Positions 25,583 through 33,887 of a stretch of 34,300 bases of DNA are shown here, in pieces. The first letter of the stretch is position 1. Each line of letters starts with the position of its first letter. Under the pieces are notes generated by a model, which saw only the letters and a program-made list of their open reading frames with translations, was not told where the DNA came from and did not search any database. This DNA is from Erysipelotrichaceae bacterium. Its GTDB lineage: Bacteria; Bacillota_I; Bacilli_A; Erysipelotrichales; Coprobacillaceae. The DNA lies in the NCBI GenBank assembly GCA_021770925.1, contig JAETPY010000024.1:1-34300 (forward strand), in the 5' to 3' direction. A program made the translations under genes and the position numbers.

Positions 25583-26329
25583 ATGATTGAAAAATTTGAT
25601 GTTAAAATAACACCATTTGATTTATTTAGAACAATTCATGTTTATTTACCAAATGATTATTTTTATAGTTGTGAAAATTATCCCGTCATGTATATGTTTG
25701 ATGGCCATAATTTATTTTATGATGAAGATGCTACTTATGGTAAATCATGGGGCTTAAGGGAATTTATGGATGATTATGATAAACCGCTGATTATTGTTGG
25801 AATAGAATGTAATCATGAGGGTAATGAACGTTTAAATGAATATTGTCCATATGATGTTGAAAAAGGCTTTTTTGGACCGATTACAGGTTATGGAAAACAA
25901 CTAATGGATTGGGTGATAGATGAATTAAAACCATTGATTGACAAAAAATATCGTACATATCCTTTTAGAGAATGTACAGGGATTGCTGGAAGTTCAATGG
26001 GTGGATTAATGGCTTTGTATACAGTGATTAAATATAATCGATATTTTTCTAAAGCAGCCTGTATTTCACCAGCTATATCGATATGTATGAATGAGCTTAA
26101 ACAGGAATTAAAGGATAATCAGATTGATGCGGATACTAAAGTATATTTTAGTTTTGGTAAAAAAGAGGTTCGTAATGTAGAATGGGCACTTAAAAATATT
26201 TTATATTTTAACGATTATTTAATTAATGTAAAAGCTGGCAGCTATATTAATGTAGTAGAAAATGGTGAACACAATGAAAGTTCATGGCAAAAGGAGAATA
26301 GTGTTTATCTAAATTATTTGTGGAAGTAA
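25583..26329 (+). CDS. Alpha/beta-hydrolase esterase (esterase D/enterochelin esterase-like)
   Basis: 248 residues, no signal peptide. The start FDVKITPFDLFRTIHVYLP followed by YPVMYMFDGHNLF is typical of the esterase D/Fes-like family. The nucleophile elbow is GSSMGG with Ser138, and a likely catalytic His is in NGEHNESSW near the C terminus. An acidic residue between them is not certain from sequence. It probably hydrolyses a small ester in the cytoplasm; the substrate is unknown. GGAGAG precedes ATG 25583, 8 bases after the aldo/keto reductase stop, so they are likely induced together. Confidence 0.85.
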   Translation: MIEKFDVKITPFDLFRTIHVYLPNDYFYSCENYPVMYMFDGHNLFYDEDATYGKSWGLREFMDDYDKPLIIVGIECNHEGNERLNEYCPYDVEKGFFGPITGYGKQLMDWVIDELKPLIDKKYRTYPFRECTGIAGSSMGGLMALYTVIKYNRYFSKAACISPAISICMNELKQELKDNQIDADTKVYFSFGKKEVRNVEWALKNILYFNDYLINVKAGSYINVVENGEHNESSWQKENSVYLNYLWK

Positions 26330-26355
26330 AGTCCAAATTTTTTGGACTTTATTTA
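26328..26355 (+). terminator. Terminator hairpin after the esterase gene
   Basis: Perfect 10-bp stem AAAGTCCAAA/TTTGGACTTT (26328-26337 with 26341-26350), 3-base loop, overlapping the esterase stop codon and followed by ATTTATT rather than a pure T run. Confidence 0.68.
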
Positions 26356-26435
26356 TTGCTTTTAAATTAAAGTGTTGAAAGAATTATATGATGTTATAAT
26401 AGATAAGTAGGTAACTTTTATAAGGTGGTGAATAG

Positions 26436-27191
26436 ATGATTTTATATTTTAGCGGCACTGGTAATAGCCGATATATTAGCGAAGTGCTCAATTCAAAAAT
26501 TGATGATGAGATTGTTTCAATAAATAATTGTTTAAAAATGAAACATAATTTTAGTTTTATTAGTGATAAACCATATGTAATTGTTTGTCCAACATATGCC
26601 TGGCAGATACCACGGGTAGTAGAGGCATTTATTAATCAAAATAGTTTTAATGGAAATAAGAAGATATATTTTATCTTAACGTGTGGAAGCGGGATTGGAA
26701 ATGCTGAAAAATATGTAAAAAAATTGGCATTAGATAATAAATTAGAATATATGGGAATTAAAGCAATAAAAATGCCTGAAAATTTTATTACAATGTTTAA
26801 GGCACCTAATTCTAGTGAGGCAAAGAAGATTATTATTAAAGCTGTTGAATCCGCTTTAGAAATAGCAAAAATAATTAAGAATGAAAAGAAATTTATTAAA
26901 TCAAAATATCGTCCAGGAAATATTACACTTAGTTCAATTATAAATAAAATATTTTATGCAGTATTTGTTAAAGCGGATGGTTTTCATACTAATAAAAAGT
27001 GTACTGGCTGTGGTAATTGTAGAAAGTTATGTTCATTAAATAATATTGAAATAATTAAAAGTAAACCTAGATGGTCTAATCACTGTACTCAGTGTATGGC
27101 TTGTATTAATGCATGTCCATTACAAGCTATAGAATATAAAAATAAGACACAGGGGAAAACTAGATATTATTTAAATGAACATTATCGGTAA
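26436..27191 (+). CDS. EFR1-family flavodoxin-ferredoxin fusion protein (second copy)
   Basis: 251 residues. The flavodoxin-like N terminus is MILYFSGTGNSRYISEVL, and two 4Fe-4S clusters lie near the end: CTGCGNCRKLCSLNN and CTQCMACINACPLQA. Note that the first cluster ends CS rather than the usual CP. It shares domain order with the protein at 21007-21777 but the sequences are clearly different, so this is an old paralogue. GGTGGTGAAT precedes the ATG. TATAAT at 26395-26400 is a likely -10 with a poorly spaced TTGAAA (14 bp). The yaaA gene starts 5 bases after its stop, so they are probably cotranscribed. Confidence 0.88.
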   Translation: MILYFSGTGNSRYISEVLNSKIDDEIVSINNCLKMKHNFSFISDKPYVIVCPTYAWQIPRVVEAFINQNSFNGNKKIYFILTCGSGIGNAEKYVKKLALDNKLEYMGIKAIKMPENFITMFKAPNSSEAKKIIIKAVESALEIAKIIKNEKKFIKSKYRPGNITLSSIINKIFYAVFVKADGFHTNKKCTGCGNCRKLCSLNNIEIIKSKPRWSNHCTQCMACINACPLQAIEYKNKTQGKTRYYLNEHYR

Positions 27192-27196
27192 TTATA

Positions 27197-27955
27197 ATGA
27201 AAATAGTGATCACTCCAGCTAAAAGAATGAAAAATGATATAGCTTATTTAGCTCCAGAAAGCATACCAGTATTTTTAAAAGAAACAGAAATTATATTAAA
27301 ATATTTAAAAAAATTATCTTTTGAAGAAGTTAAACAATTGTTAAAATGCAGTGATCAAATCGCAAATGAAGCATATAGTAATTATCATAATATTGATTTA
27401 AATCAAAATACGGTTCCTGCTATATTGTCATATGAAGGAATTCAGTATGCTAATATAGCAGCTCACATTTTTACTGATGATGATTATACATATACTAAAA
27501 AACATATACGAATTTTATCTGGGTTTTATGGTGTTTTAAAACCCTTTGATGGCGTTGTACCATATCGGTTAGAATTAAATAATAAGTTATCTTTTGGTCA
27601 ATATAATAATCTTTATGAGTTTTGGGGAAATAAAATGTATCTTGAATTAATTAAAGATGATAAAGAAATTCTTGATCTGGGTGCAAAACAATATACACGA
27701 ATATTGAAGAAATATTTGGATAGTAATATAAATTATGTAAAATGTTATTTTATGGAAAAAGAAGGTAATGAATATAAAGAGATTGGAGTATATGTAAAAC
27801 AGGCAAGAGGTGAGATGGTTCGTTATTTAGTGAAAAATCGAATTACTACATTTGATCAGGTAAAGGGTTTTAGTGGTTTAGGTTATCGCTTTTGCTTAGA
27901 AAAATCAGATCATCAAAATTATATTTTTGTCCGTGAAAAAGGAAAATTCACTTGA
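27197..27955 (+). CDS. yaaA: YaaA family protein (UPF0246, peroxide stress)
   Basis: 252 residues, normal length. Family features are MKIVITPAKRMKND at the N terminus, the segment IRILSGFYGVLKPFDGVVPYRLEL in the middle, and ARGEMVRYLVKNRI with FSGLGYRF near the C terminus. In Escherichia coli YaaA lowers free iron and DNA damage during hydrogen peroxide stress and has been described as a DNA-binding fold. Whether this holds here is inference. No strong ribosome-binding site is seen before ATG 27197; it starts 5 bases after the EFR1 stop, so coupling is likely. Its stop codon overlaps the -35 element of the rpsO promoter. Confidence 0.92.
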   Translation: MKIVITPAKRMKNDIAYLAPESIPVFLKETEIILKYLKKLSFEEVKQLLKCSDQIANEAYSNYHNIDLNQNTVPAILSYEGIQYANIAAHIFTDDDYTYTKKHIRILSGFYGVLKPFDGVVPYRLELNNKLSFGQYNNLYEFWGNKMYLELIKDDKEILDLGAKQYTRILKKYLDSNINYVKCYFMEKEGNEYKEIGVYVKQARGEMVRYLVKNRITTFDQVKGFSGLGYRFCLEKSDHQNYIFVREKGKFT

Positions 27956-27979
27956 CTTTATCATGATCTTTGGTAAAAT
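27952..27979 (+). promoter_or_regulatory. rpsO promoter
   Basis: TTGACT (27952-27957), 16-bp spacer and TAAAAT (27974-27979) with a TGG just before the -10. The predicted start point is near 27986. Confidence 0.75.
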
Positions 27980-27985
27980 ATTGAT

Positions 27986-28061
27986 TGCGGCAACAGCTAG
28001 GATATTCGAATACTCAACGTATAGCTTGGGGTTAGCTAAGTAAAAAATGGAGGAAATAAAA
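27986..28061 (+). ncRNA. Structured rpsO leader, probable S15 autoregulatory RNA
   Basis: About 75 bases between the predicted start point and the rpsO ATG. It holds mutually exclusive pairings: AGCTA (about 27996-28000), TAGCTTGG and GGTTAGCTA (about 28022-28038) can pair in more than one way, and a central hairpin has GGATATT/AATACTC. Ribosomal protein S15 represses its own mRNA through leader structures in several bacterial groups, including Bacillaceae. Position and structure support that; the exact class is not recognised. Confidence 0.5.
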
Positions 28062-28328
28062 ATGTTAACTAAAGAAGAAAAGACTGCTATTATGCAAAAA
28101 TATGCTACTAAAGAAGGAGATACAGGTTCTCCAGAAGTACAAATTGCAGTATTAACTGCAGATATCAACAAATTAAATGGTCACTTTAAACAACATCCAA
28201 AAGATAAACATTCAAATAGAGGTTTATTAAAGAAGGTTGGACGTAGAAGAGATTTATTAAAATATTTAAAAAATAAAGATATCGAGAGATATTCAGCTTT
28301 ATGTGAAAGTTTAGGGTTAAGAAAATAA
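28062..28328 (+). CDS. rpsO: 30S ribosomal protein S15
   Basis: Small-subunit protein binding the 16S rRNA central domain. Start ATG 28062 (88 residues) is preferred over ATG 28047 because GGAGG lies 8 bases upstream and S15 is normally 88-89 residues. Signatures: [14 protein letters not shown], HxxDxHS-type motif [25 protein letters not shown] and the end [12 protein letters not shown]. Single-gene unit with its own promoter, structured leader and terminator. Confidence 0.98.
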   Translation: MLTKEEKTAIMQKYATKEGDTGSPEVQIAVLTADINKLNGHFKQHPKDKHSNRGLLKKVGRRRDLLKYLKNKDIERYSALCESLGLRK

Positions 28329-28337
28329 TTTGTTATT

Positions 28338-28362
28338 AAAGGTGCTGTTAAAGCATCTTTTT
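28338..28362 (+). terminator. rpsO terminator
   Basis: A 9-bp stem with one G-T pair (28338-28346 with 28352-28360) and a T run. Confidence 0.82.
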
Positions 28363-28423
28363 ATATATAGGTAAAATAAATAATATTCTAATACAAAAGC
28401 TTGAGATTTTATCTAATTGTAAT

Positions 28424-28457
28424 AAAAAACCTAGAAATATCAAGTTCTAGGTTTTTT
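28424..28457 (-). terminator. Terminator of the minus-strand sortase operon (symmetric)
   Basis: Perfect 13-bp stem AAAAAACCTAGAA/TTCTAGGTTTTTT (28424-28436 with 28445-28457). It works in either direction and separates rpsO from the convergent sortase operon. Confidence 0.88.
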
Positions 28458-28471
28458 AAATAAGATTTTAT

Positions 28472-29293
28472 CTATCGCTTTTTAAATTTTAAATAAGCTA
28501 TAATATTTCCAATAAAAAGCATAACAATTCCTATGATAATATAGATAAGTAAATAGGTATTAATGGTTGAAGTAACAAAATCATAGAAATATTTAGGTGA
28601 CAAGCTTATTTTATTAACAAACTTGCCAAAATAAACGAACCCTGGAAAAACTAAACAAATCAGTCCAGAACTAGATAATGTATAAGCAAAGAATCTTCTT
28701 CTGCCACGATAATGACTATAAAGGCGGTAAAGAATAAATCCAGCAGTTACAATAAGTAAAACTAATATAGCTGAAATGTAATAGTAATATGTATTGTATG
28801 CATTAATAAGATTGATCAATAAGTCTAAATATGGAATGGTCAAATAGGTTTGATAATAATTAATTAAATTTGTTTTAAGGGTTGAGATCGCTGTTTCTTC
28901 TTCAGTATTAATAATAATATTAGCTGATTTAAGATATTCATCAATATCTTCAGATAATTTTGTCTCAAATGCAGCTGTATCAACGCTAGTATTTCCAGTT
29001 GAAAAAGCATTTTCAATATAATTTTTCATTATTTCATCTGCAGATTTTTCATCTATATAGTTCTCAAACATTTCTAGGGGAAATCCAGTTGATTGAGTTT
29101 CCTGCTGAATCTGTTTATTTAAATTAACTACAGATTGTTGATAAAAATCGGCACTTTCCATTTTTGAAATTAAATAATCAGGATTCATAATTGTCACTTT
29201 AGTAACAGTTATAACAACAAATATACTAATAAAAATAGTTAATAATAAAGATAATAAATATGAAACATGATTACGACTATTTTTTTTACTCAT
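28472..29293 (-). CDS. Membrane protein linked to class D sortase
   Basis: 273 residues from ATG at 29293, chosen because GGAGGGA lies about 9 bases upstream, while an earlier ATG at 29323 lies inside the sortase gene without such a site. One membrane helix near residues 12-35 (VSYLLSLLLTIFISIFVVITV) is followed by an extracellular region of about 120 polar residues, then three further helices (about 157-180, 198-215 and 240-262) and a basic end (YLKFKKR). I do not recognise a named family. It follows the sortase gene by one base and is last in the operon, so it may assist sortase placement or substrate handling, which is inference. Confidence 0.75.
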   Translation of the reverse strand: MSKKNSRNHVSYLLSLLLTIFISIFVVITVTKVTIMNPDYLISKMESADFYQQSVVNLNKQIQQETQSTGFPLEMFENYIDEKSADEIMKNYIENAFSTGNTSVDTAAFETKLSEDIDEYLKSANIIINTEEETAISTLKTNLINYYQTYLTIPYLDLLINLINAYNTYYYYISAILVLLIVTAGFILYRLYSHYRGRRRFFAYTLSSSGLICLVFPGFVYFGKFVNKISLSPKYFYDFVTSTINTYLLIYIIIGIVMLFIGNIIAYLKFKKR

Positions 29294-29294
29294 A

Positions 29295-29963
29295 TTATTG
29301 TCCCTCCAATATACTAGGTCCATTTATTTTATCAGCATAAACAAACAATCGCTGTGATTTGTAGCCGATTATTTCAAATGGATAGCACGTATATAAAATT
29401 AATTGTTCTTGATTTTTTTGCTCAAGATCATAATTATTGTTATCATTGACATCAGCTATTCTAGTATTAGTGATTTTATATTCAAAGTCTCCATAATGAG
29501 TTGAGATTTTAATTATATCACCAATTTTAACATCACCCAATGGTTCGAAGTAGGGAATTGAATGACCTGCAATTAGAATCGTTCGATTAAAACCAGGCAA
29601 AAAGGAACCATTAAATAATCCGGCTCCGTTACGCAGTTGTTCTCGACCATCACCATAATATAGATTTACTTTGATATTAACTGAATCAACAATTAGCTTT
29701 CCAAATAAATCCCCATAAGTTGGCTGAACAATTTGAGATGCTTTAATTGTATCTGAAGCTACTAATTTATTTGCGTATAAATTAGTAGAATTTTCATCGT
29801 TTAAATTAGGTGCATAGTCACTTGCAATTAAGCTATAAACAGACATTAAAGGCTCAATAACAGGACTAATCAATAAGTACAATGTTATGTAACAAATAGA
29901 CATAAAAGATAATGGCACTATAATTAGTGCCATTACTTTACGTTGTTTATGATGTAGTTTCAT
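29295..29963 (-). CDS. Class D sortase
   Basis: Transpeptidase of 222 residues that would cleave a C-terminal sorting signal and attach the protein to the cell wall. An N-terminal membrane anchor covers residues 11-35; the catalytic domain starts near 85. The active site is complete: His134 (IAGHSIPYF), Cys193 (LYTCYPFEIIG) and Arg205 (KSQRLFVYA). The TCYPF motif fits class D. The start overlaps the stop of the upstream gene by one base (TAATG), so it is translationally coupled to its candidate substrate. It is the only sortase in the window, and whether it also serves the giant protein at 3528-13874 is unknown. Confidence 0.92.
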   Translation of the reverse strand: MKLHHKQRKVMALIIVPLSFMSICYITLYLLISPVIEPLMSVYSLIASDYAPNLNDENSTNLYANKLVASDTIKASQIVQPTYGDLFGKLIVDSVNIKVNLYYGDGREQLRNGAGLFNGSFLPGFNRTILIAGHSIPYFEPLGDVKIGDIIKISTHYGDFEYKITNTRIADVNDNNNYDLEQKNQEQLILYTCYPFEIIGYKSQRLFVYADKINGPSILEGQ

Positions 29964-30520
29964 TACTTAGAAAATAAATGTTTCCTTTTAGTATAATAAC
30001 CTGCACCTAATAAAACGACAACTAAACCTGATGCAACTACTAAAGTCTGTGTTATATCATAACCAGTTCTTTTTAAAACTTGAGTAGTAACATAGATTAA
30101 CTTGTCACCATCATAGAATAAAATTGTTCTATCAGCAGCATTTAATGTAACTGTTAAACCAATGGCACCACCAGCTGCTTGAAGAAATGCTAAGATATCA
30201 TAAGCCTGTTTTCTTGTAATCGCATCAAAATTTGTAATATGATTAGCTTTTAAATAAGCTTTAGTAGCTTCAATATTGTTGATAATAATATTTTTTTGTT
30301 CAACAGTTAAATCGAATCCATCTTGCATCATATAGTTTTCAGCTGTATTGATATCAGCATCCTGCAATCTGAGATTTATACCATCAACAGTTACAGTAGA
30401 TCTTAAAGCTGCTAAAAGTTCTTTTTCGTTATCATTTAAATAACCTACGGCCCAAGTAGATGATATATTTGTAATCACAAGAAGACATGCCACAAGTAGT
30501 GAACTAATTAATTTCTTCAT
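29963..30520 (-). CDS. Small secreted protein with LKRTG sorting-like tail, candidate sortase substrate
   Basis: 185 residues from ATG at 30520, chosen over ATG 30559 because AGGAGG lies upstream and the protein then starts with a normal signal peptide (MKKLISSLLVACLLVITNISSTWA). The mature part (about 27-148) is mixed helix and strand with no domain I recognise. The C terminus reads LKRTG at 149-153 (bases 30062-30076), then a hydrophobic helix and a basic tail (YYTKRKHLFSK). This is the layout of an LPXTG signal with Lys in place of Pro. It directly precedes the class D sortase gene. Confidence 0.82.
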   Translation of the reverse strand: MKKLISSLLVACLLVITNISSTWAVGYLNDNEKELLAALRSTVTVDGINLRLQDADINTAENYMMQDGFDLTVEQKNIIINNIEATKAYLKANHITNFDAITRKQAYDILAFLQAAGGAIGLTVTLNAADRTILFYDGDKLIYVTTQVLKRTGYDITQTLVVASGLVVVLLGAGYYTKRKHLFSK

Positions 30521-30564
30521 TTTTCCTTCTTCCTCCTCTTTGCATTTTAATATATACACATTTA

Positions 30565-30593
30565 ATAATATCTTTTTTTTGACTAATTGACAA
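30565..30593 (-). promoter_or_regulatory. Promoter of the sortase operon
   Basis: On the minus strand, TTGTCA (30588-30593), 17-bp spacer, TATTAT (30565-30570). The start point would be near 30558, which rules out the earlier ATG at 30559 and supports ATG 30520. Confidence 0.72.
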
Positions 30594-30606
30594 GAGATTT
30601 TATGAA

Positions 30607-31647
30607 TTACTTTAAAATATTTTTATTAATATATTTTAAATCAATTAGTTTATTTAAAATTTGTTTCGATAATAATTCACTGTATTTATCATTACCATTT
30701 ATATCATTAGCTCTAAGACTTACAGGTATTTTGCTTTCAGAAATATTTTGCTGATCCTGCTGCGTAGCTGTGATACCGGCATCCTGCAAACCATTAGATA
30801 ATAAATAGCTTTTAAAATCTAAATAATGTTCACCATGAGCACTTTTTAAAGCTGCATTAGTTTCATTACGGTCATCTTGGGTTAATGATACAACAATATA
30901 TTTATCAGTATTAAAAGCACTAATAATTTGTTTTTGATATTCAACTAAACTGCCTTTGACACTTTGTTCATAAGCACCACTATAAAGAACTAAAATTCCA
31001 CCAGGCTCTATATTATTATTAACTTGAATCAGCGTTGGTGAATTTACAATTGATTGTTCACCAGGTTGATCTCGAGTAAATAATAATGTGTTTCCTTCAT
31101 AACGATAAGTAATTTTACCATTAATCCCGTTAATAGTAACACTATCAATAGATCCTTGACTTTTTAGAAGTTCATTGTTAGCTTTACCTCCTTGATTTAG
31201 AAAAACAATTGGGGTAGGAGTAGTTGTCGCAGGAATAGTTAATTTGTCAACATAAACGGGTGTAACTCCTAGTTTTACTAATAATCCTGCACTAGTTATT
31301 TTTTTATCACCAATTAATTTTATATTAAAGTTTGCTGATTCATTTATAAATGCTGGATAAGAATTATTTTGGTCTTCAATTCCTAAAGTAGTACTATCTC
31401 CAACACAATATAATGTTGGGATAGTATCTATTTTAGTATCTTCTTTTTTAGATTTATTATCATCTGTCTTTTTCTGTTCTGTTTCCTCATTTTTTTCAGT
31501 TTTAACTACTTCATTTGTATTATCGTTAAATTGATTTGTAAAGTTTTGAGTTTTATTGCGGTCATAAATAAATATTATAGCAGATAAGGCACATAGTACT
31601 ATTACAATGATAGCGAAAATAAGATTACTTTTCTTTTGTTCAAACAT
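30607..31647 (-). CDS. Membrane-anchored SGNH/GDSL-like protein in the polysaccharide operon
   Basis: 346 residues. Uncleaved signal anchor (about 9-28), a Lys/Glu/Asn-rich linker (30-75), then an extracellular domain beginning YCVGDSTTLG, which fits SGNH block I with Ser85. A later strand, GGILVLYSGAYE, could be the second block. In the last block, where GDSL/SGNH esterases carry Asp-x-x-His, the sequence is NDINGNDKYSELLS with no His. It may thus be inactive or use a different residue. Such proteins often add or remove acyl groups on surface glycans. It overlaps the CpsD-like gene by one base (TAATG). I am confident it is secreted, less so about the fold. Confidence 0.65.
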   Translation of the reverse strand: MFEQKKSNLIFAIIVIVLCALSAIIFIYDRNKTQNFTNQFNDNTNEVVKTEKNEETEQKKTDDNKSKKEDTKIDTIPTLYCVGDSTTLGIEDQNNSYPAFINESANFNIKLIGDKKITSAGLLVKLGVTPVYVDKLTIPATTTPTPIVFLNQGGKANNELLKSQGSIDSVTINGINGKITYRYEGNTLLFTRDQPGEQSIVNSPTLIQVNNNIEPGGILVLYSGAYEQSVKGSLVEYQKQIISAFNTDKYIVVSLTQDDRNETNAALKSAHGEHYLDFKSYLLSNGLQDAGITATQQDQQNISESKIPVSLRANDINGNDKYSELLSKQILNKLIDLKYINKNILK

Positions 31648-32378
31648 TAATAATAGTAGTAATAATAATATCCAGAATTTCCGCCATCATTTTCAACCTG
31701 TGTTAAAACTGTACCTATAATATTTACATTGTTTTTTTGTAAAACTTCAACTGCTGCTTTAGCATCTTTACGATTAGTAGATTTTGATGAACATATAAAG
31801 ATAGTTCCATCAACAACATTTCCAACAGGAATAGCATCACTGACTAACATAACAGGAGGACAATCAACAATAATAAAATCAAAATTTTCTTTTAAATCTT
31901 TAATGAAATTTTCAAAAACAGGATTACTTAATAATTCTGATGGATTAGGAACTTTTACTCCTGATGTTAAAACAGTTAACTCTCCTACAAAAGATTTATC
32001 GTTTATTTTTTGAAAACATGATTCATTAACTTTCTTCGTTTTTCCATAATCAATCAATGCATTAGTCAGTCCCGTACTATTTGAAATATTTAAATATTTA
32101 TGCTGTGCGGGTTTTCTTAAATCGGCATCAATAAGTAGAATTTTAGGATATTTTGTAGCATAGATCATAGCTAGGTTTAATGCAGTAGTGCTTTTTGATT
32201 CAGTAGGAACTGCTGAAGTTAGATTAATCGCTTTGATGTCTTGTCCAACGGTTGAATATTCTATATTTGTACGGATATGACGATAAATTTCTTTATAATC
32301 AATTTTGTTATTTTTTTGTTTAGGATTGGTTATCAACATTGTTGATTTATTTTCATGTTTTGTTTTTTTCTTGAACAT
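31647..32378 (-). CDS. CpsD/YwqD-like tyrosine kinase with atypical P-loop and poly-Tyr tail
   Basis: 243-residue cytoplasmic BY-kinase domain that normally autophosphorylates on a C-terminal tyrosine cluster and controls polysaccharide polymerisation together with a CpsC-type activator. Walker A' (ILLIDADLRKP, about 80-90) and Walker B (FDFIIVDCPP) are canonical. The tail GGNSGYYYYYYY is a clear Tyr cluster. The Walker A motif is PTESKST (58-64; bases 32187-32207) where PGAGKST or PGEGKST is usual: both loop glycines are gone but Lys-Ser-Thr is kept. It starts immediately after the stop of the phosphatase gene. Confidence 0.9.
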   Translation of the reverse strand: MFKKKTKHENKSTMLITNPKQKNNKIDYKEIYRHIRTNIEYSTVGQDIKAINLTSAVPTESKSTTALNLAMIYATKYPKILLIDADLRKPAQHKYLNISNSTGLTNALIDYGKTKKVNESCFQKINDKSFVGELTVLTSGVKVPNPSELLSNPVFENFIKDLKENFDFIIVDCPPVMLVSDAIPVGNVVDGTIFICSSKSTNRKDAKAAVEVLQKNNVNIIGTVLTQVENDGGNSGYYYYYYY

Positions 32379-33140
32379 TTATTTTCTCCTTTTAAACCAG
32401 GGTATTTTTTTTACTTTTACAGGTAAAACCTCTTTTCCATTAATAATAGCAAGAGGATTATCATATATCAATTGTTTTATTTGATCTTGTGAATATTTTT
32501 TAGTCAATAACTCATATGTGTCTTTTAGATTTGGATATCTTCGATTAGCAGTTTGGTGAGTATCACTAGCTATAACATGAATAAATCCCTTTTCTAATAG
32601 TTTGTAGGCATTATTTTTAATTTGTTTGCCATTTTCACCAAGAAAACTAGAGCCGTTTACTTGGATAATATAACCGTCATTGATCCATGACTGAATCATT
32701 TGGAGATCTAATTTGTCATAGAAATATCTTTCGACATGAGCAATTACTAATTTATATTTTAAAGAATATTCATAAAGGCGATCTAGACTTTCTTCGTTGA
32801 TACTTTGAGAAAGATTAAACTCTACTAATAAATATGGTCCATTATTTAAAGGTATGGGTAAATTATTTTTCAGTCCTGTTAAACAGTCGCTATTAAGCAT
32901 TACCTCACTACCATAATATCCTTTAATATCATAGTTTTTAGCTAATTTAATAAATTCACCAATTCTTTGCTTGATTAAAGTAATATTGTCAGTTGTCTCA
33001 GGAATAATATGTGGAGTAGCAACTATTTGTTTGATTCCTTGAGCTTTTGCTTTGGCTAAAGCTGTTTTAGCATCTTCAAAACTAGCAATACCATCATCTA
33101 TATCCCATGCATAATGACCATGTATATCAATGAATTCCAT
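32379..33140 (-). CDS. CpsB/YwqE-like PHP-domain tyrosine phosphatase
   Basis: 253 residues. A manganese-dependent PHP phosphatase that dephosphorylates the CpsD-type kinase. Metal-binding segments are visible in order: DIHGHYAWDIDDG at the N terminus, ATPHI, GSEVML, LVIAHVERY and ASDTHQT. HGHYAWDIDDG differs slightly from the usual HxHILPGIDDG. It starts within the stop codon of the CpsC-like gene (TAATG), so it is translationally coupled; the next gene starts directly after its stop. Confidence 0.93.
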   Translation of the reverse strand: MEFIDIHGHYAWDIDDGIASFEDAKTALAKAKAQGIKQIVATPHIIPETTDNITLIKQRIGEFIKLAKNYDIKGYYGSEVMLNSDCLTGLKNNLPIPLNNGPYLLVEFNLSQSINEESLDRLYEYSLKYKLVIAHVERYFYDKLDLQMIQSWINDGYIIQVNGSSFLGENGKQIKNNAYKLLEKGFIHVIASDTHQTANRRYPNLKDTYELLTKKYSQDQIKQLIYDNPLAIINGKEVLPVKVKKIPWFKRRK

Positions 33141-33826
33141 TATTGATCCTCAAAATATGGAATTGCACCTAATACTGGTAAATCTAGAACTTGTTCAGCA
33201 GTTTCTCCATTTTTAATTTTACTATCTAATAAATATGTTAATAGTATGTATCCTAAAGATATTACAACCCCAGCTACTGCTCCTAACATCATATTCTTTT
33301 TGATATTTGGTGAAACAGGGCTTGTGTTAATTTCAGCATTATCAACAATAATGATATTGGAAATATCTAACATTTCTTTTACAGTTTCTGTAAATACGCT
33401 AATTGTTTCATCGACGATTCGTTTAGATAAACCTGGATTATTAGTAGTGGCTCCGATTTCAATAATTTGAGTATCTTCAGTATTAGAAATTTGTAAAGCG
33501 CCACGAACTAATCCAGTAGAAATATCTAAATTTTTAGCAATTTTATCTTGAATATTATTACCTTGTAATAACTTGATATAATTGGCAATCATAGAATTAT
33601 TGGAATTTAACTGGCCAGTGTCAACGGTTCCATCTACTACTTGGGCTTTCAAAAGTATTGTTCCTTGAGATGAATATTTTTTATCAATCATAAAAGTTGT
33701 GTAGGAACCAGCAATCACAACTCCTATTAACATGAAGATAATAATCAGTTTAAGATGTTTTTTTATTAATTTAAATAATTCTGATAAGTCTATTTGAACC
33801 TCATCATTTAATTCATTTTTATCCAT
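33140..33826 (-). CDS. CpsC/Wzz-like chain-length regulator and kinase activator
   Basis: 228 residues. Wzz domain with two membrane helices (about 28-47, LKLIIIFMLIGVVIAGSYTT, and about 179-200, MLGAVAGVVISLGYILLTYL) enclosing an extracellular region. The C-terminal cytoplasmic piece (LPVLGAIPYFE) is the typical activator tail for a separate CpsD kinase. AGGAGG precedes the ATG. It is first in the operon cpsC-cpsB-cpsD-SGNH and divergent from the polysaccharide gene at 34160. Confidence 0.92.
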   Translation of the reverse strand: MDKNELNDEVQIDLSELFKLIKKHLKLIIIFMLIGVVIAGSYTTFMIDKKYSSQGTILLKAQVVDGTVDTGQLNSNNSMIANYIKLLQGNNIQDKIAKNLDISTGLVRGALQISNTEDTQIIEIGATTNNPGLSKRIVDETISVFTETVKEMLDISNIIIVDNAEINTSPVSPNIKKNMMLGAVAGVVISLGYILLTYLLDSKIKNGETAEQVLDLPVLGAIPYFEDQ

Positions 33827-33858
33827 AAGTCCTCCTAAATAAATTTATTCCAAGAAGT

Positions 33859-33887
33859 ATTATGCTTTATAAATAGATAAATTGCAA
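33859..33887 (-). promoter_or_regulatory. Candidate promoter of the CpsC-like operon
   Basis: On the minus strand, TTGCAA (33882-33887), 17-bp spacer, CATAAT (33859-33864), about 25 bases before the AGGAGG site. The remaining intergenic DNA to 34140 is AT-rich; on the plus strand TTGATT (34058-34063) with AATAAT (34081-34086) could serve the divergent gene. No operator or hairpin stands out. Confidence 0.5.
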
